In this document: positions 8,781-18,253 of the stretch, in pieces
Layout of the letters: each line of letters opens with the position of its first letter
Numbering within the stretch: the stretch's first letter is position 1
DNA from: an uncultured Clostridia bacterium
GTDB taxonomy: Bacteria; Bacillota; Clostridia; Christensenellales; Borkfalkiaceae
Length of the DNA: 64,000 nucleotides
Direction: 5' to 3'
NCBI GenBank assembly: GCA_949290575.1
Contig: CASESJ010000001.1
Location: 124,001 to 188,000 of the forward strand
The notes under the pieces: model-generated
Told to the model about the DNA's origin: nothing
The model's database searches: none
The model's input: the letters and a program-made list of their open reading frames with translations, nothing else
Made by a program: the position numbers and the translations under genes

Positions 8781-9093
8781 GGTGGAAACCTTTATAGGGT
8801 TTTGCGTAAAATCGCGCAAAATCTCGCTCGGAGCCGGAGCGATAGACGTGCTGAAGAGAGGAGTATATCTTCTCATAGTCTGTTCTTCGGGTTCGGAGAA
8901 CTGTTTCAGATTAGCTCTGAAGTACAAAAATAAATTCAACTGTCCGCTTATGATATGCAGATGCGGACTTGAAACTGCCGTCAACAAACAAGGTTGTAAA
9001 CTTGCGGCGATAAGGGATGAAGGTCTGGCAAACGCGATAGTTGCGAATGCCTGTGATGAATATGAAATATATGCCGGAGGCGTAAAAGAGTAA
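8767..9093 (+). CDS. ylxQ: L7Ae-like ribosomal/RNA-binding protein YlxQ
   Basis: 108 residues with the L7Ae/L30e fold pattern: FIGFCVKSRKISLGAGAI, then the glycine-rich N-terminal helix region. This family binds kink-turn RNA. It starts at a TTG with a strong AGGAGG at 8755-8760, overlapping the ylxR stop by 14 bases, which suggests translational coupling. Confidence 0.88.
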   Translation: MAKNKVETFIGFCVKSRKISLGAGAIDVLKRGVYLLIVCSSGSENCFRLALKYKNKFNCPLMICRCGLETAVNKQGCKLAAIRDEGLANAIVANACDEYEIYAGGVKE

Positions 9094-9095
9094 GT

Positions 9096-11672
9096 ATGGC
9101 AAATAAATATGTAAATATCGAAGAAATCGGAAAGTTAATTGCGAGCGGCGGAATAAACGAGCTCGGCAAGAATGTTTCTGCAGCGGAAAAGACGGTGCAG
9201 AACATTTTAAAACAGCTTTCCGACCTCGACGCCGCACAGGCGGCTAAAAAGCTCGAGGAGGAGCAGCGCCTCGCTCAGGAACAGAAGCTTGCCGAGGAAG
9301 CAGCCCGCGCGGCGGAGGAAGCGGCACGCGCCGAGGCAGAAAAGGCAGAAAAAGAGAGGGCGGCATCGCAGCAGAAAGAAAACGCTCAGCCCGAGGAAAT
9401 CAGAACGGAGCAGGTTCTTCCCGCAAAGGATGAGCCCGTTCAGCCTGCCGCAAAACAGGCTGCGTCCGCAAAAGAACCCTCGCGCGAGGCGACGCAGCCC
9501 CGCACAGCCGCGCCCAAGGACAGACCCGCGGCACAGAAGACGTTCGTCAATTCGGACAACAGAAACAGAAACGACCGTCCCGCACGCACGCCCGCACAGC
9601 AGGGCAATCGTCCTGCAGGACAGACGCGACCTCAGCAGGGCGCGCGTCCCCAGCAGAACGGCGCAAGATTTTCTTCCGCTCCCGCGGCAACGACACAGCC
9701 CGCAAAGCCCGCAAACAAGAACTTCGGCGCGGATAAGAAAAAGCAGTCCTTCGACAAGACCTATGTCGAAAAGGAACGTCGCGCACCTTCCAAGCGCGCT
9801 CTTGCCAAAAGTCAGGGACCCGATATCGGCGATTTCGACGAGAACAAGAGCGGCTACAGAAAACTGCGCGTAAAGAAGGACAAAAAGCAGCAGAATACCC
9901 AGACCGTCAAAATCGAACACGCAGTCGTCACTACAAACGAAATACCTCTCAAGGTGCTCTCCGAAAAACTCGGCATAACCGCCGTGGAAATAACCAAAAA
10001 GCTCTTCAAAGAGGGCATAATGAAGACAGTAAACGAGTCCGTCGACTACGACACCGCGGCACTTCTTGCTGCGGGCATGGGCATAGAGCTTGAATATAAG
10101 CCCGAAAAGACGGCGGAAGAGATACTCTCCGAAAAACAGGCGGATACGGTAGAGGAGATAGAGAGCCTCGTGCCCCGCGCACCCGTTGTCACCGTCATGG
10201 GTCACGTCGACCACGGCAAGACGTCGCTGCTCGACTATATCCGTCGCCAGAACGTCGCCGCAGGCGAAGCGGGCGGCATAACGCAGCATATAGGCGCGTA
10301 TTCCGTGACCGTCAGCGGCAAAAACATTACATTTATCGATACCCCGGGACACGAAGCGTTCACCGCAATGAGAGCGCGCGGCGCACAGGTCACCGACATC
10401 GTCATACTCGTCGTTGCGGCTGACGACGGCATAATGCCCCAGACTATAGAGGCAATTAACCACGCAAAGGCGGCAAACGTATCCATAATTGTGGCTATAA
10501 ACAAGATGGATAAAGTGGGCGCAAATCCCGAAAAGGTAAAACAGGACCTCACAAACTACGGTCTCGTTCCCGAAGAGTGGGGCGGCGATACGCCTGTATG
10601 TCCCATCTCCTGCAAGACGGGCGAGGGCATAAACGACCTTCTTGAAAATATTCTGCTCGTCGCAGAGATGAAGGAACTGCTTGCAAACCCTGCAAGAGAG
10701 GCGAGAGGCGCAATAATTGAGGCTCAGCTCGATAAGGGCAAAGGTCCCGTTGCTACCGTGCTCATTCAGAACGGTACTCTGCACACGGGCGACAACATCA
10801 TTTCGGGCACTATCACGGGCAGAGTTCGCTCGATGATAGACGACAAGGGCAGAACCGTAAAGGAGGCAGGTCCTTCCTCGGCGGTCTACGTACTCGGTTT
10901 CGAGCAGGTGCCCAATGCAGGCGACAATATGTTTGCCGTATCGCAGCAGCTCATGAAGTCCGTAATCGAAGAGCGCAAGAGAAAGGAATCCGACGCAATG
11001 GTCAAAGCTGCGTCCAAGATTTCGCTCGACGAAGTCTTCGGCAAGATTGCCGAAGGCAATATGAAGACGCTCAACCTCATAATCAAGGGCGACGTGCAGG
11101 GCTCTGTCGAGGCTGTAAAGCAGTCGGTTTTAAAACTTTCCAACGAAGAGGTGCAGGTCAAGGTCATTCACAGCGGCGCAGGCGCGATAACCGAATCGGA
11201 CGTAATGCTCGCTGACTCTTCGAATGCTATTATCCTCGGTTTCAATGTCCGTCCCGACGCCAAGGCAAAGGCTACGGCTGAGCGCAGTAAAGTCGATATA
11301 AGAATGTATCGCATAATTTACGACCTCCTCGACGATATCGAAGCCGCCCTCAAGGGTATGCTTGCACCCAAGTATCAGGAAGTTTACATGGGCAAGTGCG
11401 AGGTGCGCCAGACGTTCAAAATCACGGGCGTCGGCAACATTGCAGGCTGCTATGTCAAGGACGGCAAAATCGTCCGCGGCGGCAAGCTCCGCATATATCG
11501 CGACGACGTTCTCATCGTCGAGGGCAACGTACAGCAGCTCAAACGTTTCAAGGACGACGTCAAGGAAGTCAACTACGGCTACGAATGCGGTTGCGCAATC
11601 GAAGGTTTCAACGATATCCGCGTAGGCGACGTCATTGAGTGCTACATGATTGAACAGATACCCGTAAAGTAA
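9096..11672 (+). CDS. infB: Translation initiation factor IF-2
   Basis: GTPase that places initiator tRNA on the 30S subunit. 858 residues. A highly charged Ala/Glu/Gln/Pro-rich N-terminal stretch (residues 50-260) is followed by one clear IF2N domain ([12 protein letters not shown]). The G domain has [11 protein letters not shown] (G1), DTPGHEAF (G3) and INKMD (G4). C-terminal beta-barrel domains follow. A GGAGG ribosome site precedes the ATG two bases after ylxQ. Confidence 0.98.
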   Translation: MANKYVNIEEIGKLIASGGINELGKNVSAAEKTVQNILKQLSDLDAAQAAKKLEEEQRLAQEQKLAEEAARAAEEAARAEAEKAEKERAASQQKENAQPEEIRTEQVLPAKDEPVQPAAKQAASAKEPSREATQPRTAAPKDRPAAQKTFVNSDNRNRNDRPARTPAQQGNRPAGQTRPQQGARPQQNGARFSSAPAATTQPAKPANKNFGADKKKQSFDKTYVEKERRAPSKRALAKSQGPDIGDFDENKSGYRKLRVKKDKKQQNTQTVKIEHAVVTTNEIPLKVLSEKLGITAVEITKKLFKEGIMKTVNESVDYDTAALLAAGMGIELEYKPEKTAEEILSEKQADTVEEIESLVPRAPVVTVMGHVDHGKTSLLDYIRRQNVAAGEAGGITQHIGAYSVTVSGKNITFIDTPGHEAFTAMRARGAQVTDIVILVVAADDGIMPQTIEAINHAKAANVSIIVAINKMDKVGANPEKVKQDLTNYGLVPEEWGGDTPVCPISCKTGEGINDLLENILLVAEMKELLANPAREARGAIIEAQLDKGKGPVATVLIQNGTLHTGDNIISGTITGRVRSMIDDKGRTVKEAGPSSAVYVLGFEQVPNAGDNMFAVSQQLMKSVIEERKRKESDAMVKAASKISLDEVFGKIAEGNMKTLNLIIKGDVQGSVEAVKQSVLKLSNEEVQVKVIHSGAGAITESDVMLADSSNAIILGFNVRPDAKAKATAERSKVDIRMYRIIYDLLDDIEAALKGMLAPKYQEVYMGKCEVRQTFKITGVGNIAGCYVKDGKIVRGGKLRIYRDDVLIVEGNVQQLKRFKDDVKEVNYGYECGCAIEGFNDIRVGDVIECYMIEQIPVK

Positions 11673-11682
11673 GGAAATAAAC

Positions 11683-12054
11683 ATGAAAGGATTGAGAGGC
11701 GAGAGGCTGGCAAGTCAGTTCAGGGAGGAGATATATTCCGTCATATCAAGACAGCTGCGCAACAGGTACTCACAGCTGAGTGCGATAATAAGCGTAACTC
11801 AGGCAGACGTAGCTCCCGACCTGAAAACCGCAAAAATTTACGTGAGCATATTCGATACGGACGAAGCGCGCAAGCAGGAAAGTTTTGAAATCCTCAAACA
11901 GAATGCGGGCTTTATCCGTCACGAACTTGCAAAGGTACTTCATCTTCGTACCGTGCCAGAGCTTTCGTTTATCTTAGACGGAAGTATGGAATACGGCGCA
12001 AAAATAGACAAGATTATAGAGACCCTTGAAAAACAGGACAAACACGATGACTGA
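11683..12054 (+). CDS. rbfA: Ribosome-binding factor A
   Basis: 30S maturation and cold-adaptation factor with a KH-like fold. 123 residues, including DLKTAKIYVSIFD and LHLRTVPELSFILDGS, both typical of the family. AAGGAAA lies upstream of the ATG. It follows infB and overlaps the next gene by 8 bases. Confidence 0.94.
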   Translation: MKGLRGERLASQFREEIYSVISRQLRNRYSQLSAIISVTQADVAPDLKTAKIYVSIFDTDEARKQESFEILKQNAGFIRHELAKVLHLRTVPELSFILDGSMEYGAKIDKIIETLEKQDKHDD

Positions 12055-13009
12055 CAGCGTTCTTTCAAAGATAGCTGAAAAACTTAATTGTGCGCGCAGC
12101 GCGGCGATATTTTGTCATGTCCGTCCCGACGGCGACGCGCTCGGCAGCGGACTTGCCCTGGTTCTCGCCATGCGCAATGCAGGAACAAATGCCTGCCTTT
12201 ACTGCGAGGAAGAAGTGCCCGAAAGACTGAGCATATTCCCCGCTATGCAGACTGTAAAGACGCAGTTGCCGACGCAGGCAGATTTTGACCTTATGATAAG
12301 CGTCGACTGCGCCGACGTCACCAGGATGGGCGTCTTTGCGACGGCATACAGAAAATTCAAGGGCACAACGATAAATATCGACCACCACATTTCAAACGAT
12401 AAATTTGCAAAGCTCAACTATGTGTGCGATTGTACGGCAACCTGTGAGATAATTCCCGAGGTGCTCTCCGTTGCAGGTTTTGAGCTGACAAAGGACATAG
12501 CCGATTTGCTTGCAATGGGACTTCTGACCGACAGCGGAAATTTTACCCACAGCGATGTCTCGGCAAAGACCTTCTCGGTGGCGTCGTCGCTCCGCGCGGC
12601 AGGCGCAGATTTCTCGTCTATCGGATATGCAATGTTTACCAAGCAGTCGAAAAACCGCGCTGTTTTATATGCGCGGGTGCTTTCTAAGATGAGATTTTGC
12701 CTTGACGACAGGCTGGTATTTCTCACCGTGACGCAGAAAGATTTTGCTGAAACCGGAACGGAAAAGAGCCAGACCGAAGGTTTTGTGGATTACCCTCTGT
12801 CGATAGACGGAGTAGAGGTATCCATTGCCGTTATGGAGGTCAAAAAAGGGCAGTACAAAGCTTCGTTGCGCAGTAAAAGAGTAAACGTCAATGCAGTAGC
12901 TTCCGAATTCGGCGGCGGCGGACATATTCTTGCGAGCGGCTGTATGCTCTTCGGCGAGTACGAAGAGGTCATTGAAAGACTTACCTACGCCGTGTACAAA
13001 CAGTTATGA
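12047..13009 (+). CDS. nrnA: DHH/DHHA1 phosphoesterase (NrnA-like oligoribonuclease / pAp phosphatase)
   Basis: Manganese-dependent degradation of nanoRNA or pAp. 320 residues. The DHH domain has HVRPDGDALGSG, SVDCAD and NIDHH; the DHHA1 domain ends with FGGGGHILASG. The ATG at 12047, inside the rbfA stop region, is preferred to a TTG at 12026 because AGGA is well placed before it. Its place between rbfA and truB is conserved in Firmicutes. Confidence 0.93.
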   Translation: MTDSVLSKIAEKLNCARSAAIFCHVRPDGDALGSGLALVLAMRNAGTNACLYCEEEVPERLSIFPAMQTVKTQLPTQADFDLMISVDCADVTRMGVFATAYRKFKGTTINIDHHISNDKFAKLNYVCDCTATCEIIPEVLSVAGFELTKDIADLLAMGLLTDSGNFTHSDVSAKTFSVASSLRAAGADFSSIGYAMFTKQSKNRAVLYARVLSKMRFCLDDRLVFLTVTQKDFAETGTEKSQTEGFVDYPLSIDGVEVSIAVMEVKKGQYKASLRSKRVNVNAVASEFGGGGHILASGCMLFGEYEEVIERLTYAVYKQL

Positions 13010-13854
13010 CGGGATTTATAAACATAAACAAAGCCGAGGGGGTCAGTTCGGCGAGAGAGGTCGCCATAATAAAGCGGCTCACACATTGCCCCTGCGGGCA
13101 TATGGGCACGCTCGACCCGATGGCGAGCGGCGTTCTGCCAATCGGCATAGGCAACGCCTGCAGGCTGTTCGATTACTTCCTCGACAAGCACAAAGTCTAT
13201 GCCGCAAAGTTTAAGTTCGGCGTCGATTACGACACTCTCGATACAACGGGCAGTTGCCTGTCGGACGGCGGCAGAATTCCGTCTACGAGTGAAATTGAGC
13301 AGGTTTTGCCTCAGTTTACAGGAAAAATAATGCAAATTCCGCCGAGATACAGCGCAAAGAGCATAAACGGCGTCAGGGGGTATAAACTTGCCCGTGCCGG
13401 AGTTGATTTTGAGCCTGCGGCAAAGCAGGTTGATATATATTCAATCAGACTTATATCTCAGGACGACAACGGGGAATTTTCATTCGAAATTGAATGCGGC
13501 GGAGGAACATATATCCGTTCGCTCGGCAGAGATATCGCCGCAAAGCTCGGTACTGTTGCGGCAATGAGCTCTCTTGTAAGGTTATCCAGCGGCATTTTCT
13601 CTGTTGAAAATTCAGTAAAGACAGAGCAGCTCAATCAGGATAACATAGGCGATTACATCATTCCCACGCAAAGCGTGCTGCCTTTCCCCGAACTTTATCT
13701 GAAAGGGGCAGACGCAAAAAAACTCTTCAACGGACTGTCCGTTCGCGTTGACGCGGAGGACGGTTTATATAAAATCTACAACGAAGACGGCAGCTTTTAC
13801 GGTCTCGGTACTATACAAAGCGGCAGTTTAAAAGTGAGAACGAAATTATGTTAG
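13006..13854 (+). CDS. truB: tRNA pseudouridine(55) synthase
   Basis: Makes the T-loop pseudouridine in tRNAs. 282 residues. The catalytic aspartate lies in GHMGTLDPMASGVLPIGIG. Substrate-binding segments QIPPRYSAKSINGVRGY and GGGTYIRSLGRDIA are present. ATGA overlap with nrnA. Confidence 0.96.
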   Translation: MTGFININKAEGVSSAREVAIIKRLTHCPCGHMGTLDPMASGVLPIGIGNACRLFDYFLDKHKVYAAKFKFGVDYDTLDTTGSCLSDGGRIPSTSEIEQVLPQFTGKIMQIPPRYSAKSINGVRGYKLARAGVDFEPAAKQVDIYSIRLISQDDNGEFSFEIECGGGTYIRSLGRDIAAKLGTVAAMSSLVRLSSGIFSVENSVKTEQLNQDNIGDYIIPTQSVLPFPELYLKGADAKKLFNGLSVRVDAEDGLYKIYNEDGSFYGLGTIQSGSLKVRTKLC

Positions 13855-15230
13855 AAATCATTGAATTCGGCAAAGACGAATATGCTTTTCCCTCGCTCAT
13901 AGTGCTCGGCTGTTTCGACGCCATACACGAAGGGCACAGGGAACTTTTCAAAAAAGCCAAGTTGCAGGCAAAAATCAATGGTCTCGACCTCGGCGTCATG
14001 ATGTTCAGGGAAGGCAAGGGCGGCAAGCTGTTGTATTCGTTTGACGAGCGTATCAAGATGCTTGAAAAATACAACGTAAAATTTGTGCTCGCCATAGACT
14101 TTACGCCTGAATTCAAGGATATAGCACCGCTCGATTTCCTCAATGAAATAGAGGATAAAATCAACGTAAAAGCATATATGAGCGGTAAAGATTTCCGTTT
14201 CGGCAAGGGTGCGAAGGGTAAATCTTCAACCTTGAAGAACTTCGCGGAAGATGAGGAGAACGGCGTGTGGTACATGCCCGTCAAGGACGTTATGTGCGAC
14301 GGTGAAAAAATTTCCACCACCCTCGTAAAGAGTTGTCTCGACAGCGGCGACGTCATGCGCGCAAACGCCCTGCTCGGCGAGCCGTTCTATCTCGACGGAC
14401 AGGTATCAGAGGGAGCGCACCGCGGCACTCAGATACTCGGCTTCCCCACTGTCAATATCGTCTATCCCGAATGGAAGTATCAGATAAGACACGGCGTCTA
14501 TAAGGCGTTAGTCACGGCGGACGGAGAACAGTACTCCGCAATAGCCAATTTCGGAGCATGTCCCACATTCGACGACGACAGGGAAGTGCTCGAAGCGCAT
14601 ATTAAAGATTTTTCAGGCGACTTATACGGCAAGGCAGTCAGAGTATCGTTCATATGCTATATGCGAGCAATAAAGAAGTTTGCAAGTCCCGAAGAACTTG
14701 CTTCTCAGCTTGCCGAAGATAAAGCCGCATTGGAGCTCCCGGACGAAGACTTTGCGGCACGCTATGCGCAGGCGTATCAGGTAGCCGAAGAAGAGAGCGC
14801 GACAAAGACACAGCCTTCGGAAGTTCAGACAAATGAGCCCGAAGTCGTGGAGATTGCTCCCGCCGAAGTCATAACAGAGGAAATTGCTCCCGCAGAGCAG
14901 CAGGATGTTGTGCCTTGTCAACCTCAACCCGAGGAGGCTGAAATTGCTGAGCCTCAGTCGGAGGAAGTCGCACCGACGGAGCAGGAAGAGGTTGAGGTTT
15001 CGCAGGAAAATGACCTGCAGGCAGAGTGTTGCAAAGACGAAATGTGCGCAGCTGCGGACGAGACGGTCGCAGATGAGACGTGCGTGTGCGCGGCTGAGAG
15101 TGCAGAGACTTCATCCGAACAGCCTGCAGAAGAGGCGGCAACCGAGTGCGCTTTATGCGACGAGGGCGAAAGTGCAGCTCAGACAGAGCAAATGCAGGAA
15201 GATACAACTTTAAAAGAAAACAATGATTAA
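13848..15230 (+). CDS. ribF: Bifunctional riboflavin kinase/FAD synthetase with acidic Cys-containing tail
   Basis: Makes FMN and FAD. The nucleotidyltransferase domain (about 1-180) has GCFDAIHEGH (usually GxFDGxHxGH). The kinase domain (about 185-305) has GAHRGTQILGFPTVNI. Standard RibF ends near residue 310. Here about 147 further residues follow, rich in Glu, Ala, Gln and Pro, with repeated EIAPAE-like units and eight cysteines (for example ECCKDEMC and ETCVC). The tail is in frame and its stop overlaps the next ATG, so it is not an assembly read-through. Function of the tail is unknown. Confidence 0.93.
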   Translation: MLEIIEFGKDEYAFPSLIVLGCFDAIHEGHRELFKKAKLQAKINGLDLGVMMFREGKGGKLLYSFDERIKMLEKYNVKFVLAIDFTPEFKDIAPLDFLNEIEDKINVKAYMSGKDFRFGKGAKGKSSTLKNFAEDEENGVWYMPVKDVMCDGEKISTTLVKSCLDSGDVMRANALLGEPFYLDGQVSEGAHRGTQILGFPTVNIVYPEWKYQIRHGVYKALVTADGEQYSAIANFGACPTFDDDREVLEAHIKDFSGDLYGKAVRVSFICYMRAIKKFASPEELASQLAEDKAALELPDEDFAARYAQAYQVAEEESATKTQPSEVQTNEPEVVEIAPAEVITEEIAPAEQQDVVPCQPQPEEAEIAEPQSEEVAPTEQEEVEVSQENDLQAECCKDEMCAAADETVADETCVCAAESAETSSEQPAEEAATECALCDEGESAAQTEQMQEDTTLKENND

Positions 15231-16077
15231 ATTCGGACCGAGCGGAAACAGCGCGAGCTTTTACGAAATGGGATATAAGCATACGGTTCAGGCACCCGAA
15301 TATCTCAATAAATTCGGGCTTGACTGTTTCGAGTATTCCTTTGGCAGGGGCATAACTCTTTCCGCAGATAAAGCTATGGAAATCGGCGGCGCATTTGCCG
15401 CCGCAGACAAAGAGATAAGCGTTCACGCGCCCTATTTCATAAATTTTGCCAATCCCGACGACGAGGCTGCGGTCAAATCTTACGGCTATGTCATAAACAG
15501 CGCGATTTATTTAAAACATTTCGGCGGAAAGAGACTTGTCTTTCATCCTGCGGCGCAGGGCAAGGCGACGAGGGAAGAGGCGGTTTCAAGGACGTCGGAC
15601 AGACTTAAAATTCTTCGCGACGAAATTTACGAAAGAGGGCTTGACGACCTCATATATTGCCCCGAAACTATGGGAAAAACCGCGCAGATAGGCACTCTGC
15701 AGGAAGTTGTGGATTTTTGCAAGATAGATAAAATCTTTCTTCCCGCAATAGACTTCGGTCACCTCAACGCGCGCGAACAGGGCAGTCTTAAAACGGTTGA
15801 CGATTATAAGACGCGACTTGAGTATATGATTTCGGAGCTCGGCTTTGAAAGGGTGAAAAATTTCCACGTGCATTTTTCAAAAATCATGTACGGTGCAAAG
15901 GGAGAGGTCAGACATCTGACCTTTGCCGACAATGTCTACGGACCAGAATTCGAGCCGCTTGCGCAGGCTCTTCACGAGCTTAAGCTCGAGCCGTATATCG
16001 TCAGCGAATCGGACGGCACGCAGGCAGAGGACGCCCGCGCAATGAAAGACATTTATTTTAATACTGTTGACAGATAA
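15223..16077 (+). CDS. Endonuclease IV-like TIM-barrel protein (AP endonuclease family 2)
   Basis: 284 residues with the metal-ligand pattern of deoxyribonuclease IV: HAPYFINFAN, VFHPAAQGK, YCPETMGK, DFGHLNA, FHVHFSK and VSESDGT. Members cut DNA at abasic sites. This one is closest in general form to the archaeal/clostridial Nfo-like branch, so the enzymatic role is likely but not certain. It overlaps ribF by 8 bases, so it is probably the last gene of the rimP operon. Confidence 0.85.
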   Translation: MIKFGPSGNSASFYEMGYKHTVQAPEYLNKFGLDCFEYSFGRGITLSADKAMEIGGAFAAADKEISVHAPYFINFANPDDEAAVKSYGYVINSAIYLKHFGGKRLVFHPAAQGKATREEAVSRTSDRLKILRDEIYERGLDDLIYCPETMGKTAQIGTLQEVVDFCKIDKIFLPAIDFGHLNAREQGSLKTVDDYKTRLEYMISELGFERVKNFHVHFSKIMYGAKGEVRHLTFADNVYGPEFEPLAQALHELKLEPYIVSESDGTQAEDARAMKDIYFNTVDR

Positions 16078-16095
16078 ACATAATTTTGGTAGAAT
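16067..16095 (+). promoter_or_regulatory. Strong promoter placing pepP at the transcript 5' end
   Basis: TTGACA, 17-base spacer, TAGAAT with TGG before it. The ATG begins 8 bases after the last base of the -10 (7 bases between), about where transcription should start. No ribosome site is present, so the mRNA is probably leaderless. Confidence 0.8.
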
Positions 16096-16102
16096 GTAGT
16101 AT

Positions 16103-17155
16103 ATGAATTCACGTTCTGAAAAAATTTTTTCTGCGGTCGGTGCGGACGTACTCGTCACCACGCAGGACGACTTAAGATTTTATCTCACGGGCTTTGAAAG
16201 CTCGTTCGGCGTCGTCATTAATGACGGAAAAAACGCAAAGTTTTATACTGACAGCCGCTATCTCGAGGCGGCTAAGAAAAACACGGCAGACGGCTTTGAA
16301 GTGCTTGAATATCCGAGGGGCACAAAGCTTTCTCAGCTTCTCAAAGATTACAAAAAAATCGGCGTTCCGATGGAGAGAATTTCCGCAACGGAATATCTTT
16401 CATTCCGCGACAGCGGATTTGAACTCGTTGACAGCATGTCGGCATTCAGGGACAGCATGGCTGTCAAAACAGAGGACGAACTGTCAAGGATAAAGGCGGC
16501 CTGCGCCGCAACGGGCAGGGCTTTTGAAGAGCTGCTTCCCCAAATAAAAGAGGGTATGACGGAAAACGAAGTCGCAGCCCTTCTGGAGTATCTAATGCGC
16601 AGGAACGGCGCGTCGGGCACAAGTTTTTCCACCATCTGCGGTTTCGGAGCGAATGCAAGCGTGCCTCACCACGAAACGGGTGACGCAAAGCTGAAGTTCG
16701 GCGATATAATACTTATTGACTTCGGTTGCAAAGTGGGCGGATATTGCTCCGACTGCACGAGAACGTTCCTCTTCGGCGACGATAAAAAGCATGAAGATTT
16801 CAAAAAGGCTTATGCCCACGTCCTCGAAGCGCATATGCTCGTAAAAGAAAAGTTTATGGCGGGCATGACGGGCAAAGAGGGCGACGCGATTGCGCGCGAT
16901 TGCCTTGCGAAGTACGGTCTGGATAAATATTTTACCCATTCTTTAGGTCACGGAATAGGCATAAACATCCACGAATATCCCAATCTTTCGCCCAACAGCG
17001 ACGATAAAGCATTCACGGACGGCATGGTTTTCTCGGACGAACCCGGAGTATATTTCGAGGGCGAGTTCGGTATCAGAATAGAAGATACGGTCACATTGCA
17101 AGGCGGCAGGGTGGTAAGCCTTACGGACAGCAATAAAGATCTCATCGTATTATAA
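16103..17155 (+). CDS. M24B Xaa-Pro aminopeptidase
   Basis: Removes N-terminal residues before proline. 350 residues: an N-terminal creatinase-like domain (1-120) and a pita-bread metallopeptidase domain. The ligands are in LIDFGCKVGGYCSDCTR, HSLGHGIGINIHE, DEPGVYFEG and IRIEDTV. The start is supported by a perfect promoter directly upstream. It is followed by efp, a pairing common in Clostridia and Bacilli. Confidence 0.95.
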   Translation: MNSRSEKIFSAVGADVLVTTQDDLRFYLTGFESSFGVVINDGKNAKFYTDSRYLEAAKKNTADGFEVLEYPRGTKLSQLLKDYKKIGVPMERISATEYLSFRDSGFELVDSMSAFRDSMAVKTEDELSRIKAACAATGRAFEELLPQIKEGMTENEVAALLEYLMRRNGASGTSFSTICGFGANASVPHHETGDAKLKFGDIILIDFGCKVGGYCSDCTRTFLFGDDKKHEDFKKAYAHVLEAHMLVKEKFMAGMTGKEGDAIARDCLAKYGLDKYFTHSLGHGIGINIHEYPNLSPNSDDKAFTDGMVFSDEPGVYFEGEFGIRIEDTVTLQGGRVVSLTDSNKDLIVL

Positions 17156-17195
17156 AAAATATTTAAGGCAATAATTTAACAGGAGAATATATAAT

Positions 17196-17771
17196 ATGGC
17201 ATCGATTTTAGCAGGCGATATCAGAAAGGGCGTTACGTTTGAATACAACGGAAAGGGCGTTTATACGGTAACCGATTTCCAGCACGTTAAGCCCGGCAAG
17301 GGAGCGGCGTTTGTGCGCGCGACCATCAAAAATGTTGTTACGGGACAGGTTCTTTCGGATATAACGTTCAACCCTACGGCAAAGCTTGAAACGGCTCAGG
17401 TTGAGACGAGAAAGATGACCTATTCTTATACCGACGGCGAATTCTATTACTTCATGGACCCCGATACTTTCGAGATGATAACTCTCAATCTCGACCAGGT
17501 TGAGGACGCGCTCAAGTACATCAAAGAGAACGATATGGTAACAATCAAATTCCTTCACGGCAGTGCGTTCTCGGTTGAACCCGAAAACTTCGTCGAGCTC
17601 AAGATTATAGAGTGCGAACCTGGCGTAAAGGGCAATACCGCAACCAACGCTATGAAGAACGCCGTAGTTGAAACGGGTGCGACCATACAGGTTCCCATGT
17701 TCATAGAAGAGGGTGAAATCATCCGTATCGATACCCGCAGCGGCGAGTATATGTCAAGAGTCGGCAAATAA
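17196..17771 (+). CDS. efp: Translation elongation factor P
   Basis: Relieves ribosome stalling at polyproline. 191 residues, slightly longer than the usual 185. The modified-loop lysine lies in [11 protein letters not shown], and the C-terminal OB domain ends [19 protein letters not shown] lies upstream of the ATG. The many proline-rich stretches in IF-2 in this window are plausible clients. Confidence 0.97.
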   Translation: MASILAGDIRKGVTFEYNGKGVYTVTDFQHVKPGKGAAFVRATIKNVVTGQVLSDITFNPTAKLETAQVETRKMTYSYTDGEFYYFMDPDTFEMITLNLDQVEDALKYIKENDMVTIKFLHGSAFSVEPENFVELKIIECEPGVKGNTATNAMKNAVVETGATIQVPMFIEEGEIIRIDTRSGEYMSRVGK

Positions 17772-17776
17772 TTAAG

Positions 17777-18214
17777 ATGAAAGCGGTTATTCAGAGGGTG
17801 CGCAATGTCCGCCTCTCTGTAGACGGTAAGACCGTGTCCGAAATACCTTTCGGACTTGCAGTATATCTCGGAATTAAGGCGGGCGACGAGGAAAGCCTTT
17901 GCGAACAGATGGCTGGCAAAATCTCACGCCTCCGCATTTTTGAGGATGAAAACGGCAAGATGAACCTCTCCGTCAAGGATGTGGGCGGCGAGGTTATGCT
18001 CATTTCTCAGTTTACGCTGCTTGGCGATTGTTCGCACGGCAACAGACCGAGCTTTACTCTCGCTGAACAGCCAGAGCGCGCCAACGCATTGTATGAGCTC
18101 TGCGGAGAAAAACTCTCCGCACTCGGCGTCACTGTAAAAAAAGGCGTGTTCGGCGCGGATATGAAGATTGAGCAGTTCAATGACGGACCGGTTACAATTA
18201 TCTATGAAATCTGA
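17777..18214 (+). CDS. dtd: D-aminoacyl-tRNA deacylase
   Basis: Removes D-amino acids (and glycine from tRNA-Ala) from mischarged tRNA. 145 residues, the normal length. Active-site motifs SQFTLLGD and NDGPVTI are present. It starts 5 bases after efp and ends at a terminator. Confidence 0.96.
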   Translation: MKAVIQRVRNVRLSVDGKTVSEIPFGLAVYLGIKAGDEESLCEQMAGKISRLRIFEDENGKMNLSVKDVGGEVMLISQFTLLGDCSHGNRPSFTLAEQPERANALYELCGEKLSALGVTVKKGVFGADMKIEQFNDGPVTIIYEI

Positions 18215-18216
18215 TT

Positions 18217-18245
18217 GCAGGGCGAATATTTCGCCCTGCTTATTA
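18217..18245 (+). terminator. Hairpin terminator after dtd
   Basis: Perfect 10-bp stem GCAGGGCGAA / TTCGCCCTGC (18217-18226, 18230-18239) followed by TTATT. The next ATG is only 14 bases beyond the stem. Confidence 0.75.
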
Positions 18246-18253
18246 CTGTATTT

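Noticed and set aside
9207..10784. 525-codon open frame antisense to infB
   Set aside because: A shadow of the repetitive, GC-biased N-terminal part of IF-2.
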